Of a stretch of 30,111 nt of DNA, positions 1-9,413 are shown piece by piece. The notes below the pieces were generated by a model. It searched no databases. It had not been told where the DNA came from and was given only the letters and a program-made list of their open reading frames with translations. Both the position numbers and the translations under genes were made by a program. The DNA is from Deltaproteobacteria bacterium (GTDB lineage Bacteria > Desulfobacterota_E > Deferrimicrobia > Deferrimicrobiales > Deferrimicrobiaceae). The stretch spans positions 1 to 30,111 of the forward strand of contig JAMDCN010000002.1 in the NCBI GenBank assembly GCA_023489025.1, given 5' to 3'. Position 1 is the stretch's first letter. Every line of letters begins with the position of its first letter.

Positions 1-1
1 C

Positions 2-331
2 CCGACGATCCGGAAGGTCCTGCAGACGATCTGGTACCAGGTCAACTCCGGCCACGAGGTCTACGTGATCGGCGCGGTCCTCCCCGACGGGACGGTCAAG
101 GGCGGCACCGGGTGGGGGGCCGAGTTCGCCAAGCTGTGCAACAAGCCGATCTTCGTCTTCGACCAGGGGAAGGACGCCTGGCTCACGTGGAAGGACGACC
201 GGTGGGTCGAACCGGCGGGAGGGCAGGCGATCCGGATCGGCAACCCGTGCTTCGCCGGGACGGGAACCCGCTTCCTCGAAGAAAACGGCCGCAAGGCGAT
301 CCTGGAGCTCTTTGCGCGCTCCTTCGCGTAA
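2..331 (+). CDS. 3' part of a SLOG/Rossmann-like protein (partial)
   Basis: The reading frame is open from the window edge, so the N-terminus is missing and only about 109 residues are visible. A glycine-rich loop ([11 protein letters not shown]), followed by a hydrophobic strand ending in FVFDQ and a Trp-containing segment (DAWLTW), resembles the nucleotide-binding half of SLOG/YpsA-like Rossmann proteins. That assignment rests on the motif only. The C-terminal part ([14 protein letters not shown], then a helix ending in FARSFA) looks like the normal end of a folded domain, not a truncation. The stop lies 8 bases before typA, so the two may be co-transcribed. No catalytic residues can be named, and another Rossmann family is possible. 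Confidence 0.6.
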   Translation, partial: PTIRKVLQTIWYQVNSGHEVYVIGAVLPDGTVKGGTGWGAEFAKLCNKPIFVFDQGKDAWLTWKDDRWVEPAGGQAIRIGNPCFAGTGTRFLEENGRKAILELFARSFA

Positions 332-339
332 AGCCCCCC

Positions 340-2151
<1,812 letters not shown>

Positions 2152-2234
2152 CCGGGGGGCCGGATTTTTTTCTTCCTCGGGACCCGCGAACGGTTATTAT
2201 GATAGGGAATACCCCTGACAAAAGGAGCATACCG

Positions 2235-2753
2235 ATGCCGAAAGCGGCCAAGCCCGCTCCGAAAAACGGAAACGCCGGAAGCGCCCTCACCCGCGCCCTC
2301 CGGTTCGAGAAGACGGGGATGCGCTACTTCACCATGTCCGCGCAGAAAGCGACCGACGGGTTCGCGCAGCAGGTCTTCGCCCTTCTGGCCGACATGGAGC
2401 GGAAACATTACGAGGACATCCAGGCGATCGCGAAGAAGCTGGAAGAGGATGGCAGGTTCCCCGTCGTCTCCACCGTGAGTAGCGAGGGCCGCATGCGCCT
2501 CTTCAAGCGGGAGTACAGCCGGATCAAGAAGGAGAAGACGATCACCGGCGACGCCGCGGTGGCGATGCGGAAGGCCCTCGGGTTCGAGGCCGAGGGGCGG
2601 GAGATGTACACCCGCATGTCGGAGAACGCGGGAAACCGGCAAGAGAAGGTGTTCTTCAAGATCCTCGCCTCCGAGGAGCAGAAGCATTTCGACATCATCT
2701 ACGAATACCTCGATTTCCTCGAGAACTCGGGGCTGCGGATGCAGGACGGGTGA
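2235..2753 (+). CDS. Rubrerythrin-type ferritin-like diiron protein without rubredoxin domain
   Basis: This 172-residue protein is a four-helix ferritin-like domain. Both half-sites of a diiron centre are visible: a Glu in the first helix (RFEKTG) and MERKHYED (ExxH) in the second, then GFEAEGREMY and SEEQKHFD (ExxH). It has no C-terminal CxxC rubredoxin module and no Cys at all, so it is a short rubrerythrin-family protein. Family members detoxify peroxide or serve as diiron oxidases in anaerobes. A Lys/Ala/Pro-rich stretch of about 20 residues precedes the fold. The ATG at 2235 is preceded by AAAGGAG at suitable spacing; an upstream ATG near 2200 lacks such a site. It stands alone between a terminator and complex A. 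The electron donor is not evident. Confidence 0.85.
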   Translation: MPKAAKPAPKNGNAGSALTRALRFEKTGMRYFTMSAQKATDGFAQQVFALLADMERKHYEDIQAIAKKLEEDGRFPVVSTVSSEGRMRLFKREYSRIKKEKTITGDAAVAMRKALGFEAEGREMYTRMSENAGNRQEKVFFKILASEEQKHFDIIYEYLDFLENSGLRMQDG

Positions 2754-2830
2754 GGGGGCGACCTCTCCCCGGACGGAAAGGGATATCTTGCCTTTGGAAG
2801 GGTGGGCGTTGATTCCGGCGGCAGGAAATA

Positions 2831-2871
2831 CTGTGGACTTTCTGTGGACGGGCAGTGTAGTATTCGTGTAG
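2831..2871 (+). promoter_or_regulatory. Two helically phased direct-repeat pairs upstream of complex A
   Basis: CTGTGGAC occurs at 2831-2838 and again at 2842-2849. GTGTAG occurs at 2855-2860 and again at 2866-2871. Both pairs have an 11-base period, about one helical turn, and lie 46-86 bases before the tetraheme gene start. Such phasing is common for dimeric or tandem regulator sites. No convincing -35/-10 pair is visible nearby, so the exact promoter is unresolved. This is inferred from pattern only. Confidence 0.35.
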
Positions 2872-2916
2872 TCCATGGAATTCATCTGTAAAACTCCTAT
2901 TCAACGGGGCTTGAGC

Positions 2917-3459
2917 ATGATCCACCGCAGGATGGTTCTTGTTTGTTTCCTCGTATCTTTTTCACTCTCCATGTTCGGTATGGCGGAGGCAGCTCGCCGG
3001 GAGTTCTGGCTTACCCCGCCGAAATCGGAGAGCGACGAATCCTTTATGGTTCCTCCGCCTCCGTTCACGGAGGGTATCTTCCCCTGCTCCGAATGCCACA
3101 AGGAGATGAAGCCGAACCCGAAGCGGCGGGAGTTGAAGGAAGAGCACACGAATATCCAGCTGAAGAACCACGCCGAGAAAGAGCGATGGTGCCTCGATTG
3201 CCACGACATGAATAACCGCGACAAACTCCGGCTTGTCTCCGGCGAGCTGATCGATTTTACGGAGAGTTACCGTCTTTGCGGCCAGTGCCACGGGGACAAG
3301 TACCGCGACTGGAAGTCGGGAATCCACGGAAAGCGGACGGGGCAGTGGAACGGGAAGAAGCAATACCTGCTGTGCGCTCATTGCCATAACCCGCACAACC
3401 CGCGTTTCAAGGAACTCCAGCCGAAGCCGCCGCCGATGCGCCCTGAAAACATTCGGTAA
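2917..3459 (+). CDS. Periplasmic tetraheme c-type cytochrome, complex A
   Basis: The 180-residue product begins with a hydrophobic signal segment (about residues 6-22, then MAEAA) for Sec export. It carries four CxxCH sites: CSECH, CLDCH, CGQCH and CAHCH. Additional His residues sit in EEHTN, KNHAEK and GIHGK and could be distal ligands. The sequence between the sites (NRDKLRL, LCGQCHGDKYRDW) is typical of cytochrome subunits that accompany ferredoxin/NrfD pairs, such as the Cbc-type complexes of Geobacter. I infer that it passes electrons between a periplasmic partner and the ferredoxin encoded 43 bases downstream. The ATG at 2917 or 2932 gives a proper signal peptide; an in-frame ATG at 2875 would add 14 polar residues and is less likely. 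No strong ribosome site marks either one. Confidence 0.88.
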   Translation: MIHRRMVLVCFLVSFSLSMFGMAEAARREFWLTPPKSESDESFMVPPPPFTEGIFPCSECHKEMKPNPKRRELKEEHTNIQLKNHAEKERWCLDCHDMNNRDKLRLVSGELIDFTESYRLCGQCHGDKYRDWKSGIHGKRTGQWNGKKQYLLCAHCHNPHNPRFKELQPKPPPMRPENIR

Positions 3460-3502
3460 GAATAATATTTTTTTCCGTGCCAGACCGTAAGGAGAGAATG
3501 CC

Positions 3503-4429
3503 ATGTCGGATATGGAAGAACATGACGAACACGTCTTTCGACTGACGCGTCGGAAGGCGCTGAAGGGGTTGGCGTTGGGGATCGGCGCCATGGCCCTTCC
3601 CGCGAAAGACGCCTCCGCCTCCGTCTGGGAGTCCTTTTTTCAGAAGCATTTCCGGGAACTCGGCAAGCTGGAGCGCCAGAAGATTCTGGCGAGGCTCGAG
3701 AAGGAATACAGTGCCCGGTACAAGAAACCGGTGAGGGTGAAGGACACGCCCCCCCCGGAGGGTGTCCTGTTCGGGTACGGGCTGGACCTTTCCCGTTGCG
3801 TCGGGTGCCGAAGGTGCGTTTACGGGTGCGTGACCGAGAACAACCAGTCCCGCGATCCCCAGGTCCATTGGATCAAGGTGCTCCGCCTGTCGAAGGAACG
3901 AGGGGTCGACCTGGAGCATTCCGAGCAATATTACAACCCGGCGACCGTTCCCGAGGAAGGGTATTTCTACATGCCCGTCCAGTGCCAACAGTGCGAAAAC
4001 CCCCCATGCACCAAGGTGTGCCCCGTTCAGGCCACCTGGAAAGAGACCGACGGGATCGTGGTCGTGGATTACAACTGGTGCATCGGGTGCCGGTACTGCA
4101 TGGCGGCGTGCCCTTACGGGGCGAGGCATTTCAACTGGAAGAAGCCCGGGCTGCCGGCCGGGGATATGAACCCCGAAACGCATTATCTCGGCAACCGGCC
4201 GCGGCCCGTCGGGGTGGTGGAAAAGTGCATCTTCTGCATGCAGCGCACCAGGGAAGCGGACGGGAAATATCCCGCGTGCGTCGAGGTTTGCCCCGTCGGG
4301 GCCCGCAAGTTCGGAAACCTGCTCGACCCGACCAGCGAGATCCGCAACGTGATCGAGAACAAGCGGGTGTTCATCCTCAAGGAGGATTTGAACACCCAGC
4401 CGAAGTTCTACTACTTCTACTCCGTGTGA
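3503..4429 (+). CDS. Tat-exported ferredoxin subunit with four [4Fe-4S] clusters, complex A
   Basis: This 308-residue protein has a Tat-type leader (RLTRRKALKGLALG, then a hydrophobic stretch to about residue 39). Sixteen Cys fall into four groups: C99/102/105/109, C161/164/169/173, C193/196/199/203 and C242/245/259/263. This is the DmsB/NrfC/DsrO-like layout of an electron-transfer subunit that folds with four cubane clusters. A linker of about 50 residues rich in Lys and Glu follows the leader. GGAGAG lies about seven bases before the ATG. It sits between the tetraheme gene and the NrfD gene and would form the wire between heme and quinone site on the periplasmic face. DsrO and CbcT-like proteins are the nearest relatives I can name, by architecture only. 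Confidence 0.92.
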   Translation: MSDMEEHDEHVFRLTRRKALKGLALGIGAMALPAKDASASVWESFFQKHFRELGKLERQKILARLEKEYSARYKKPVRVKDTPPPEGVLFGYGLDLSRCVGCRRCVYGCVTENNQSRDPQVHWIKVLRLSKERGVDLEHSEQYYNPATVPEEGYFYMPVQCQQCENPPCTKVCPVQATWKETDGIVVVDYNWCIGCRYCMAACPYGARHFNWKKPGLPAGDMNPETHYLGNRPRPVGVVEKCIFCMQRTREADGKYPACVEVCPVGARKFGNLLDPTSEIRNVIENKRVFILKEDLNTQPKFYYFYSV

Positions 4430-4448
4430 GCTGCGCGGGAGGCGATTG

Positions 4449-5741
4449 ATGCAGAAGGTCTGGGCGTTCGTCCGGGGTTGTTTCCTCCTCTTGAGGAAAG
4501 GGAGCAAGCTTTACTACGCTTGGGTCTCCGCCCTCCTGGTTCTGATCGCGATCGGGGTTTCGGCGTACGCCAATCAGCTGTACAACGGGCTGATCGTCAC
4601 CGCGATGCGGGACCAGGTCTCCTGGGGTTTCTATATCTCCAATTTCACGTTCACCGTCGGCGTGGCGGCTGCCGCCATCCTGCTCGTCATCCCGGCGTAT
4701 GTCTACCAATGGAAGCCCATCAAGGAGATCGCGATTCTCGGCGAGCTCGTGGCCGTCTCCGCGATGGTGATGTGCCTGTTGTTCGTCACGGTCGACATCG
4801 GGCGACCCGACCGGTTCTGGCACCTGATCCCGAAGATCGGGATTTTGAACTTTCCACAGTCGCTTCTGGCGTGGGACGTCGTGGTGCTGAACACCTACCT
4901 TGTCCTCAACTTCACAATCGCGAGCTACATGTTGTACAGTTATTATTATCAACGCGAACCGAACATGAAATACGTCTTTCCCCTCCTGATGTTTTCGATC
5001 CCGGCGGCGATCTCCATCCACACCGTGACCGCGTTTCTCTACAACGGCCTGGCGGCGAGGCCCTTCTGGAACGCGTCGATCCTTGCCCCCCGGTTCCTTG
5101 CGTCGGCGTTCTGCTCCGGGCCGGCCGGAATGATCCTCATGTTCCAGGTCGTCCGGAAGTGGACGAATATCGATATCAAGGACAAGGCCATCTTCAAAAT
5201 CGCCGAACTCATCGCGTACGCGATGTTCATCAACCTGTTCCTGCTGGGAGCGGAGGTCTTCAAGGAGTACTACTCCGACACCGTCCACCTGGCGCCGATG
5301 AAATATCTATACCAGGGACTGGAGGGGCACTCGGACCTGGTTTCGTACATCTGGACCGCAACGATTTTCAACCTTACGGCATTCTTCCTCTTCCTCATTC
5401 CGCAGACCAGGGAGAACTATGTCACGCTCAATATCGGTTGCGTCCTCATCTTCATCGGGGTGTATATCGAGAAAGGGATGGGGCTTGTGATCCCGGGGTT
5501 TGTCCCGGACGTCCTCGGGGACTTCTACGAATATTCCCCGACCGGCACCGAGATGCTGGTGACGATCGGGATCTGGGCGACGGGGTTGCTCGTGTACACG
5601 CTGCTCTTGCGGATTGCCGTCCCGATCATGAACGGCGACTTCCACGTAGGCGAGGACGGGGTGAAACCGTACATCGGCGACCAACTGTTTCTTGTCCGGA
5701 AGCATGCGCCCGTCGCGGAAGAGGATCTCGATTCTCCCTGA
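4449..5741 (+). CDS. NrfD/DsrP-like quinone-interacting membrane subunit, complex A
   Basis: The 430-residue product is almost entirely transmembrane, with eight to ten hydrophobic helices. Landmarks are SWGFYISNFTF near residue 57, typical of NrfD proteins, and the segment DIGRPDRFWHL. NrfD-family subunits bind menaquinone or menaquinol near the periplasmic side and anchor the ferredoxin subunit. The ATG at 4449 has GGGAGG seven bases upstream; a TTG directly before it is an alternative. The gene ends 17 bases from the stop of the oppositely oriented complex B operon, and no clear terminator is visible in that gap. No heme or cluster motif is present, so electrons must enter through the upstream ferredoxin. 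The direction of electron flow cannot be told from sequence. Confidence 0.92.
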   Translation: MQKVWAFVRGCFLLLRKGSKLYYAWVSALLVLIAIGVSAYANQLYNGLIVTAMRDQVSWGFYISNFTFTVGVAAAAILLVIPAYVYQWKPIKEIAILGELVAVSAMVMCLLFVTVDIGRPDRFWHLIPKIGILNFPQSLLAWDVVVLNTYLVLNFTIASYMLYSYYYQREPNMKYVFPLLMFSIPAAISIHTVTAFLYNGLAARPFWNASILAPRFLASAFCSGPAGMILMFQVVRKWTNIDIKDKAIFKIAELIAYAMFINLFLLGAEVFKEYYSDTVHLAPMKYLYQGLEGHSDLVSYIWTATIFNLTAFFLFLIPQTRENYVTLNIGCVLIFIGVYIEKGMGLVIPGFVPDVLGDFYEYSPTGTEMLVTIGIWATGLLVYTLLLRIAVPIMNGDFHVGEDGVKPYIGDQLFLVRKHAPVAEEDLDSP

Positions 5742-5758
5742 GCGGTTTGTTCCGGTGG

Positions 5759-7006
5759 TTACTGTTTTTGCAAGAACGCCAGTACGTCCCTCAATTGAGC
5801 GCCGGTCATTTCCGGCCACGGAACTCCTTGGGTCACCATGGCCGCTTCCATGGCGGAGGTGTGGTTCCATAATTCCGCCGCGAACTGGGTGGTATTGATC
5901 GCTTTCATGGCTCCAAGGAGTTTTTGTTTGCCTTCCTCGGTTTTGAAGTGGCACTCGATGCATTTCTTCTGGGAGAAGATTTTCGCTCCTGTTGCGGCAT
6001 CCCCGGGTTTATCCAGATAATTCAGCGAGTAAAGGAACACGATCAGGTCGCTCATCTCGGTTTCCGCGAAATAAGGCCATTGCATTTTTCCCTGATGATA
6101 TTTTTGCGTCATCCTCCCGACGTGGTTCCAGATCTGGGTGGTAAGCTTTGTCACATTCGACTGGGCGACGGTTTTCCCGAGATCCGGGGCCTGCTTGCCG
6201 CCCTTTCCGAAGACCGAGTGACATTTGATGCAGCCCTTGTCGGCAAACAGTTTCTCCCCGTTCTCGGCATGCCCGACTCCGAGGAATACTTTTTTGCTTT
6301 TATCTCTATACGGTGCCTCTTTCGTCAGTGCGGCGAAGATGTCCGACATTTCGTTACCGGAGAAAACGGGGATGGAAGTACCGATCGTCGCCATCCGGCC
6401 GATCATCTCCGGCCCATGGTTCCACATTCGCTGCAACAGGACGACAGGGGACTGGTAAACGGCAAGGGAATCCAGCGGGGTTCCGTCTCTTCTCCCTTTT
6501 TTGCCCAGGGAGTGGCACTTGAAACAGGATTTCGACTCAAGAAGGGCCTCGCCGCGCCGGGCATCTCCAGGTTCTCCCAGGTACGGCAACATGTAGAGAA
6601 AGGAGACGAGTTCGTTCAGTTCGGTCGTGCTGAAGGTGGGGCGGTCCAGCACTTCGCGCCTCATGTAGACGGCCATTGCCGGCGCATGATTCCAAAGGAG
6701 CGAGAAGATATCCAGAAAGCTTCCGTAAAAACGGGAGGATTTGAGCTTGGGGCCGATTTTCCTCTCCCGCTCGAAGATCGAATGGCACTGGTTGCAGTGC
6801 TTCGCCTCGAAAACCTTTCTTCCGGGGATCAGGTCACTGACCAAGTGAGGTTTCTGAACTTCCATGGTCGACGATGTCGCAGGAGTCCTGCCGGGAACCC
6901 CGGCTTCCTTTTTCCCGCTTTGGTCGCATCCCGGCAGAACCGCCGCGATGAAGAAAATCAATCCGAAAGCGAAAATGTCGATCTTCCGGAAACGGATGCT
7001 GTTCAT
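5759..7006 (-). CDS. Lipoprotein with four fused monoheme cytochrome c domains, complex B
   Basis: The 415-residue product has a lipoprotein signal ending in the lipobox LPGC (Cys27). Four homologous units follow, with CxxCH at residues 71-75 (CNQCH), 161-165 (CFKCH), 259-263 (CIKCH) and 349-353 (CIECH). About 30-34 residues after each heme site comes WNHxxxM (W105, W195, W293, W380), whose Met is a plausible distal ligand. Units 1 and 3 then have a segment like FLY.L.YL..PGDA. This looks like internal duplication of a class I cytochrome c. As the last gene of the Qrc-like operon it may hold the place of the monoheme ActE of alternative complex III and exchange electrons with periplasmic carriers. 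GGAGGGGG precedes the ATG. No standard family name is recognised for the whole protein. Confidence 0.88.
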   Translation of the reverse strand: MNSIRFRKIDIFAFGLIFFIAAVLPGCDQSGKKEAGVPGRTPATSSTMEVQKPHLVSDLIPGRKVFEAKHCNQCHSIFERERKIGPKLKSSRFYGSFLDIFSLLWNHAPAMAVYMRREVLDRPTFSTTELNELVSFLYMLPYLGEPGDARRGEALLESKSCFKCHSLGKKGRRDGTPLDSLAVYQSPVVLLQRMWNHGPEMIGRMATIGTSIPVFSGNEMSDIFAALTKEAPYRDKSKKVFLGVGHAENGEKLFADKGCIKCHSVFGKGGKQAPDLGKTVAQSNVTKLTTQIWNHVGRMTQKYHQGKMQWPYFAETEMSDLIVFLYSLNYLDKPGDAATGAKIFSQKKCIECHFKTEEGKQKLLGAMKAINTTQFAAELWNHTSAMEAAMVTQGVPWPEMTGAQLRDVLAFLQKQ

Positions 7007-7053
7007 GTCTTTCGCCCCCTCCGAAATCCTCTTTCCGGTCTTGGTGGATCCTG

Positions 7054-7299
7054 CTATGACTCCACGTCTTTCTTGCGGCCTTTTCTCAAGCCGATGAACA
7101 CGTACGTCAACACCGAGGACAGGGTGAAAAAAACCGGAATTGCGACGAGACTGATTCCGAGAGAGGCATCCGGGGCGTCGTGCAGCCTGAGGGATTCCGT
7201 GATCAGGTTCAGAATCCAGACGGCGATACCGGTGAATAACAGCCAGATCAGCGAGATCGAGAGGATCTGCAAGCGGTCGATCAATTTTCTGTTCATCAT
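7054..7299 (-). CDS. Small two-helix membrane protein in the Qrc-like operon
   Basis: This 81-residue protein has two hydrophobic segments, roughly residues 10-34 and 45-70, joined by a short acidic loop (HDAPDASLG), and a basic tail (LRKGRKKDVES). That is a typical small accessory or assembly subunit topology. GGAG lies five bases before the first of two adjacent ATG codons. It follows the NrfD gene by 69 bases and precedes the four-domain cytochrome by 47, so it belongs to the operon. Alternative complex III has small membrane subunits, but I see no sequence match to a named one. Its function is unknown; the coding call rests on its start site, position and hydrophobic pattern. Confidence 0.75.
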   Translation of the reverse strand: MMNRKLIDRLQILSISLIWLLFTGIAVWILNLITESLRLHDAPDASLGISLVAIPVFFTLSSVLTYVFIGLRKGRKKDVES

Positions 7300-7368
7300 T
7301 CGTTCTCCATGCTACCAGTATACCGCCGTGTTCCCGGGACGCGACACCTCATCTACGGGGCCCCTTCC

Positions 7369-8715
7369 TCATCCCTTCGCCAAGGGCGTCTGCGGGTCCG
7401 GCATGTAGGAAGTGATCCGCTCGGTAACGGTCTTTGCGCTCTCCTGACGCCCCTCCTGGATTTCCCAGACCGAAACCACGGGGAAGAAGCGCGCGAACAT
7501 CATGTACCCGAGGATAAAAACCGACACCCCGCCGAGGAACAACATCCATTCTGTGGAGGAGGGGATGTAGATCCCTGTCGGGTACGGAAGACGGGGATTG
7601 GCCAGGGAAGGCACCACGATGATCAGCCGCTCCAGCCACATGCCGATGATCACCGAGATGGATGCGATGAGGATGCCCGGAATCGTGCGGGTCTTCCGGT
7701 TGCTGAGCAGGATCAGCGGCAGGAAGAAGTTGCAGGTCACCATCGTCCAGAAATAGGGGGCGAACGCCCCGCTGAATTTGTACCAGAACACCCGCATTTC
7801 GTTCGGTTCGTGGCCGTAATAGCCGGTCAGGTATTCGGAAAACGTAAAATAGAACCAGAGCAGGGACATGATCAGCAACAGCACGCTAAGATAGTTGAAA
7901 TGGATCAGCTTCAGATACCGTTCGAGATGGAAGACTTTGCGGAAGACGATCATCACCACCAAAATCGCGGCGATCCCCGAGAAGATGGCTCCCACCACGA
8001 AGTACGGTCCGAAAATGGTGCTGTGCCATCCGGGCTGCACGGTCATGGCGAAGATGTAGGAGATGATCGTGTGCACGGAAATCGCGATGGGGATCACCAC
8101 GACCATCAGGATGTTCATTGCCCGATTCAGCACCTTGTGCTGCTGTTCTGTCCCCTGCCAGCCCCAGGAGAGAAATTCATAAAGCCACCTGGGTTTCACC
8201 CCCCGGTCCCGAAGGATCGCAATGTCCGGGATCATGGGGATGTAGAGGTAGACCGTGCTTGCGGTGAAATAGGCGGTGATGCTCGTGATGTCCCAGAGCA
8301 GGGGTGATTGCAGGCGGCCGTTGTAAAACAGGTGCGTCATCCTGTCCGGACGCCCCAGATCGATGATCGGATGCAACCCGCCGATGGCGAGCACGATGGC
8401 GGTGATGACTTCCGCCATTCGGGTGATCGGTCTTCGCCACTCCGCCTTGGAAAGGCGAAGGATCGCGGAGATCAATGTTCCGGCATGGCTGATCCCGATG
8501 AAAAAGACGAAATTGATGATGTAAAAACCCCAGGTGACCGGTTGGGCCATCCCGGTGACCCCAAGGCCGTAGTAGAGCTGCCGGATATAGACATACCCGG
8601 TGTACAGGATGATGACCAGCAGGACGGCCACGATGTAGTAGAAGCTTTTGCCCGGGTCTTCGATGGGGCGGAGCAAGTCGTACTCCGGATGGGGCGCGGC
8701 GGGAGTTTTTTCCAT
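7369..8715 (-). CDS. qrcD: NrfD/QrcD-like quinone-interacting membrane subunit, complex B
   Basis: The 448-residue product has about ten transmembrane helices. Near the N-terminus is QPVTWGFYIINFVFFIG, the NrfD signature segment, followed by ISHAGTLISAILRL and GLHPIIDLGRPDRM, which match the ActC/QrcD/HybB type more than the shorter NrfD type. In Qrc this subunit reduces menaquinone; in alternative complex III its relatives oxidise menaquinol. The ATG shares one base with the stop of the ferredoxin gene, and AAAGAGGTG lies just upstream, so translation is coupled. It differs clearly from the NrfD subunits of complexes A and C in the window, so it is not a recent duplicate. The symbol is given by operon architecture. 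Confidence 0.88.
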   Translation of the reverse strand: MEKTPAAPHPEYDLLRPIEDPGKSFYYIVAVLLVIILYTGYVYIRQLYYGLGVTGMAQPVTWGFYIINFVFFIGISHAGTLISAILRLSKAEWRRPITRMAEVITAIVLAIGGLHPIIDLGRPDRMTHLFYNGRLQSPLLWDITSITAYFTASTVYLYIPMIPDIAILRDRGVKPRWLYEFLSWGWQGTEQQHKVLNRAMNILMVVVIPIAISVHTIISYIFAMTVQPGWHSTIFGPYFVVGAIFSGIAAILVVMIVFRKVFHLERYLKLIHFNYLSVLLLIMSLLWFYFTFSEYLTGYYGHEPNEMRVFWYKFSGAFAPYFWTMVTCNFFLPLILLSNRKTRTIPGILIASISVIIGMWLERLIIVVPSLANPRLPYPTGIYIPSSTEWMLFLGGVSVFILGYMMFARFFPVVSVWEIQEGRQESAKTVTERITSYMPDPQTPLAKG

Positions 8716-9398
8716 CAATCCACCTCTTTCAGATAGATCACTTTCGGCTCCGTTCCCAGGTCTTCCAGGAGCCTCGTCGCACGGGGGCTGCGGGAAAGGG
8801 GATTTACCCGGTGGCTGGTGTTTTCGAGGTCCCCGAAAACGATCGCTCCCGCGGGGCAGCTCTCGGCGCATGCCGTTTGGAAGTCGCCTTCGCGCAAGTT
8901 CCGTCCTTCGGACTTCGCCTGCTCTTTCGCTTTTTGCAGCCGGTGGACGCAGAAGGTGCACTTTTCCACCACGCCCACGGGCCGGACCGACACATCCGGG
9001 TTGGCGGTCTCGCGGATGCCGGGCGCCCATTCCGGTTTGTACCAGTTGAAGGATTTCACCGTGTAGGGGCACGCGGCCATGCAGTAGCGACACCCGATGC
9101 ACTGGGGATAGATCTGCGTGACGATCCCTTCCTCGTTCTTGTAGGTGGCGCGAACCGGACAGACTTTCGTGCAGGGAGGCTGGTGATCGCAATGCATGCA
9201 GGGGCGCGGGAACTGCCGGACACGAAGCCGGGGGTATTCGCCTTCGTACACCGTCAGCATGTCCATCCAGAGCATGGTCCGGCCCATCTCCGATTCCTTC
9301 GGTTCCACGATGGCCACGTTGTTTTCCAGCTTGCAGGCCGCGACGCATTCTCCGCAGCCGGTGCATTTTTGCAAATCGATGACCATTCCCCACTTCAT
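8715..9398 (-). CDS. qrcC: Four-cluster [4Fe-4S] ferredoxin subunit, QrcC-like, complex B
   Basis: The 227-residue protein contains sixteen Cys in four groups: C12/15/18/22, C67/70/76/80, C100/103/106/110 and C147/150/177/181. Unlike the ferredoxins of complexes A and C it has no leader: the first cluster motif begins at residue 12. It would therefore be carried across the membrane with its Tat-bearing partner encoded directly upstream, as is usual for molybdoenzyme beta subunits. It connects the molybdopterin-like subunit and cytochrome to the NrfD subunit. The gap to the upstream gene is 15 bases and the downstream overlap is one base. Assignment as QrcC rests on gene order c-cytochrome, molybdopterin-like, ferredoxin, NrfD. 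Confidence 0.9.
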   Translation of the reverse strand: MKWGMVIDLQKCTGCGECVAACKLENNVAIVEPKESEMGRTMLWMDMLTVYEGEYPRLRVRQFPRPCMHCDHQPPCTKVCPVRATYKNEEGIVTQIYPQCIGCRYCMAACPYTVKSFNWYKPEWAPGIRETANPDVSVRPVGVVEKCTFCVHRLQKAKEQAKSEGRNLREGDFQTACAESCPAGAIVFGDLENTSHRVNPLSRSPRATRLLEDLGTEPKVIYLKEVD

Positions 9399-9413
9399 CG
9401 CTTGCGCTCCCTG

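Noticed and set aside
19..31. 13-base match to 15396-15408 (CCTGCAGACGATC)
   Set aside because: Short, without shared context or symmetry; expected by chance in GC-rich DNA of this length.
5742..5758. Bidirectional terminator between convergent complexes A and B
   Set aside because: No stem with adjoining T-run could be found in or around the 17-base gap.
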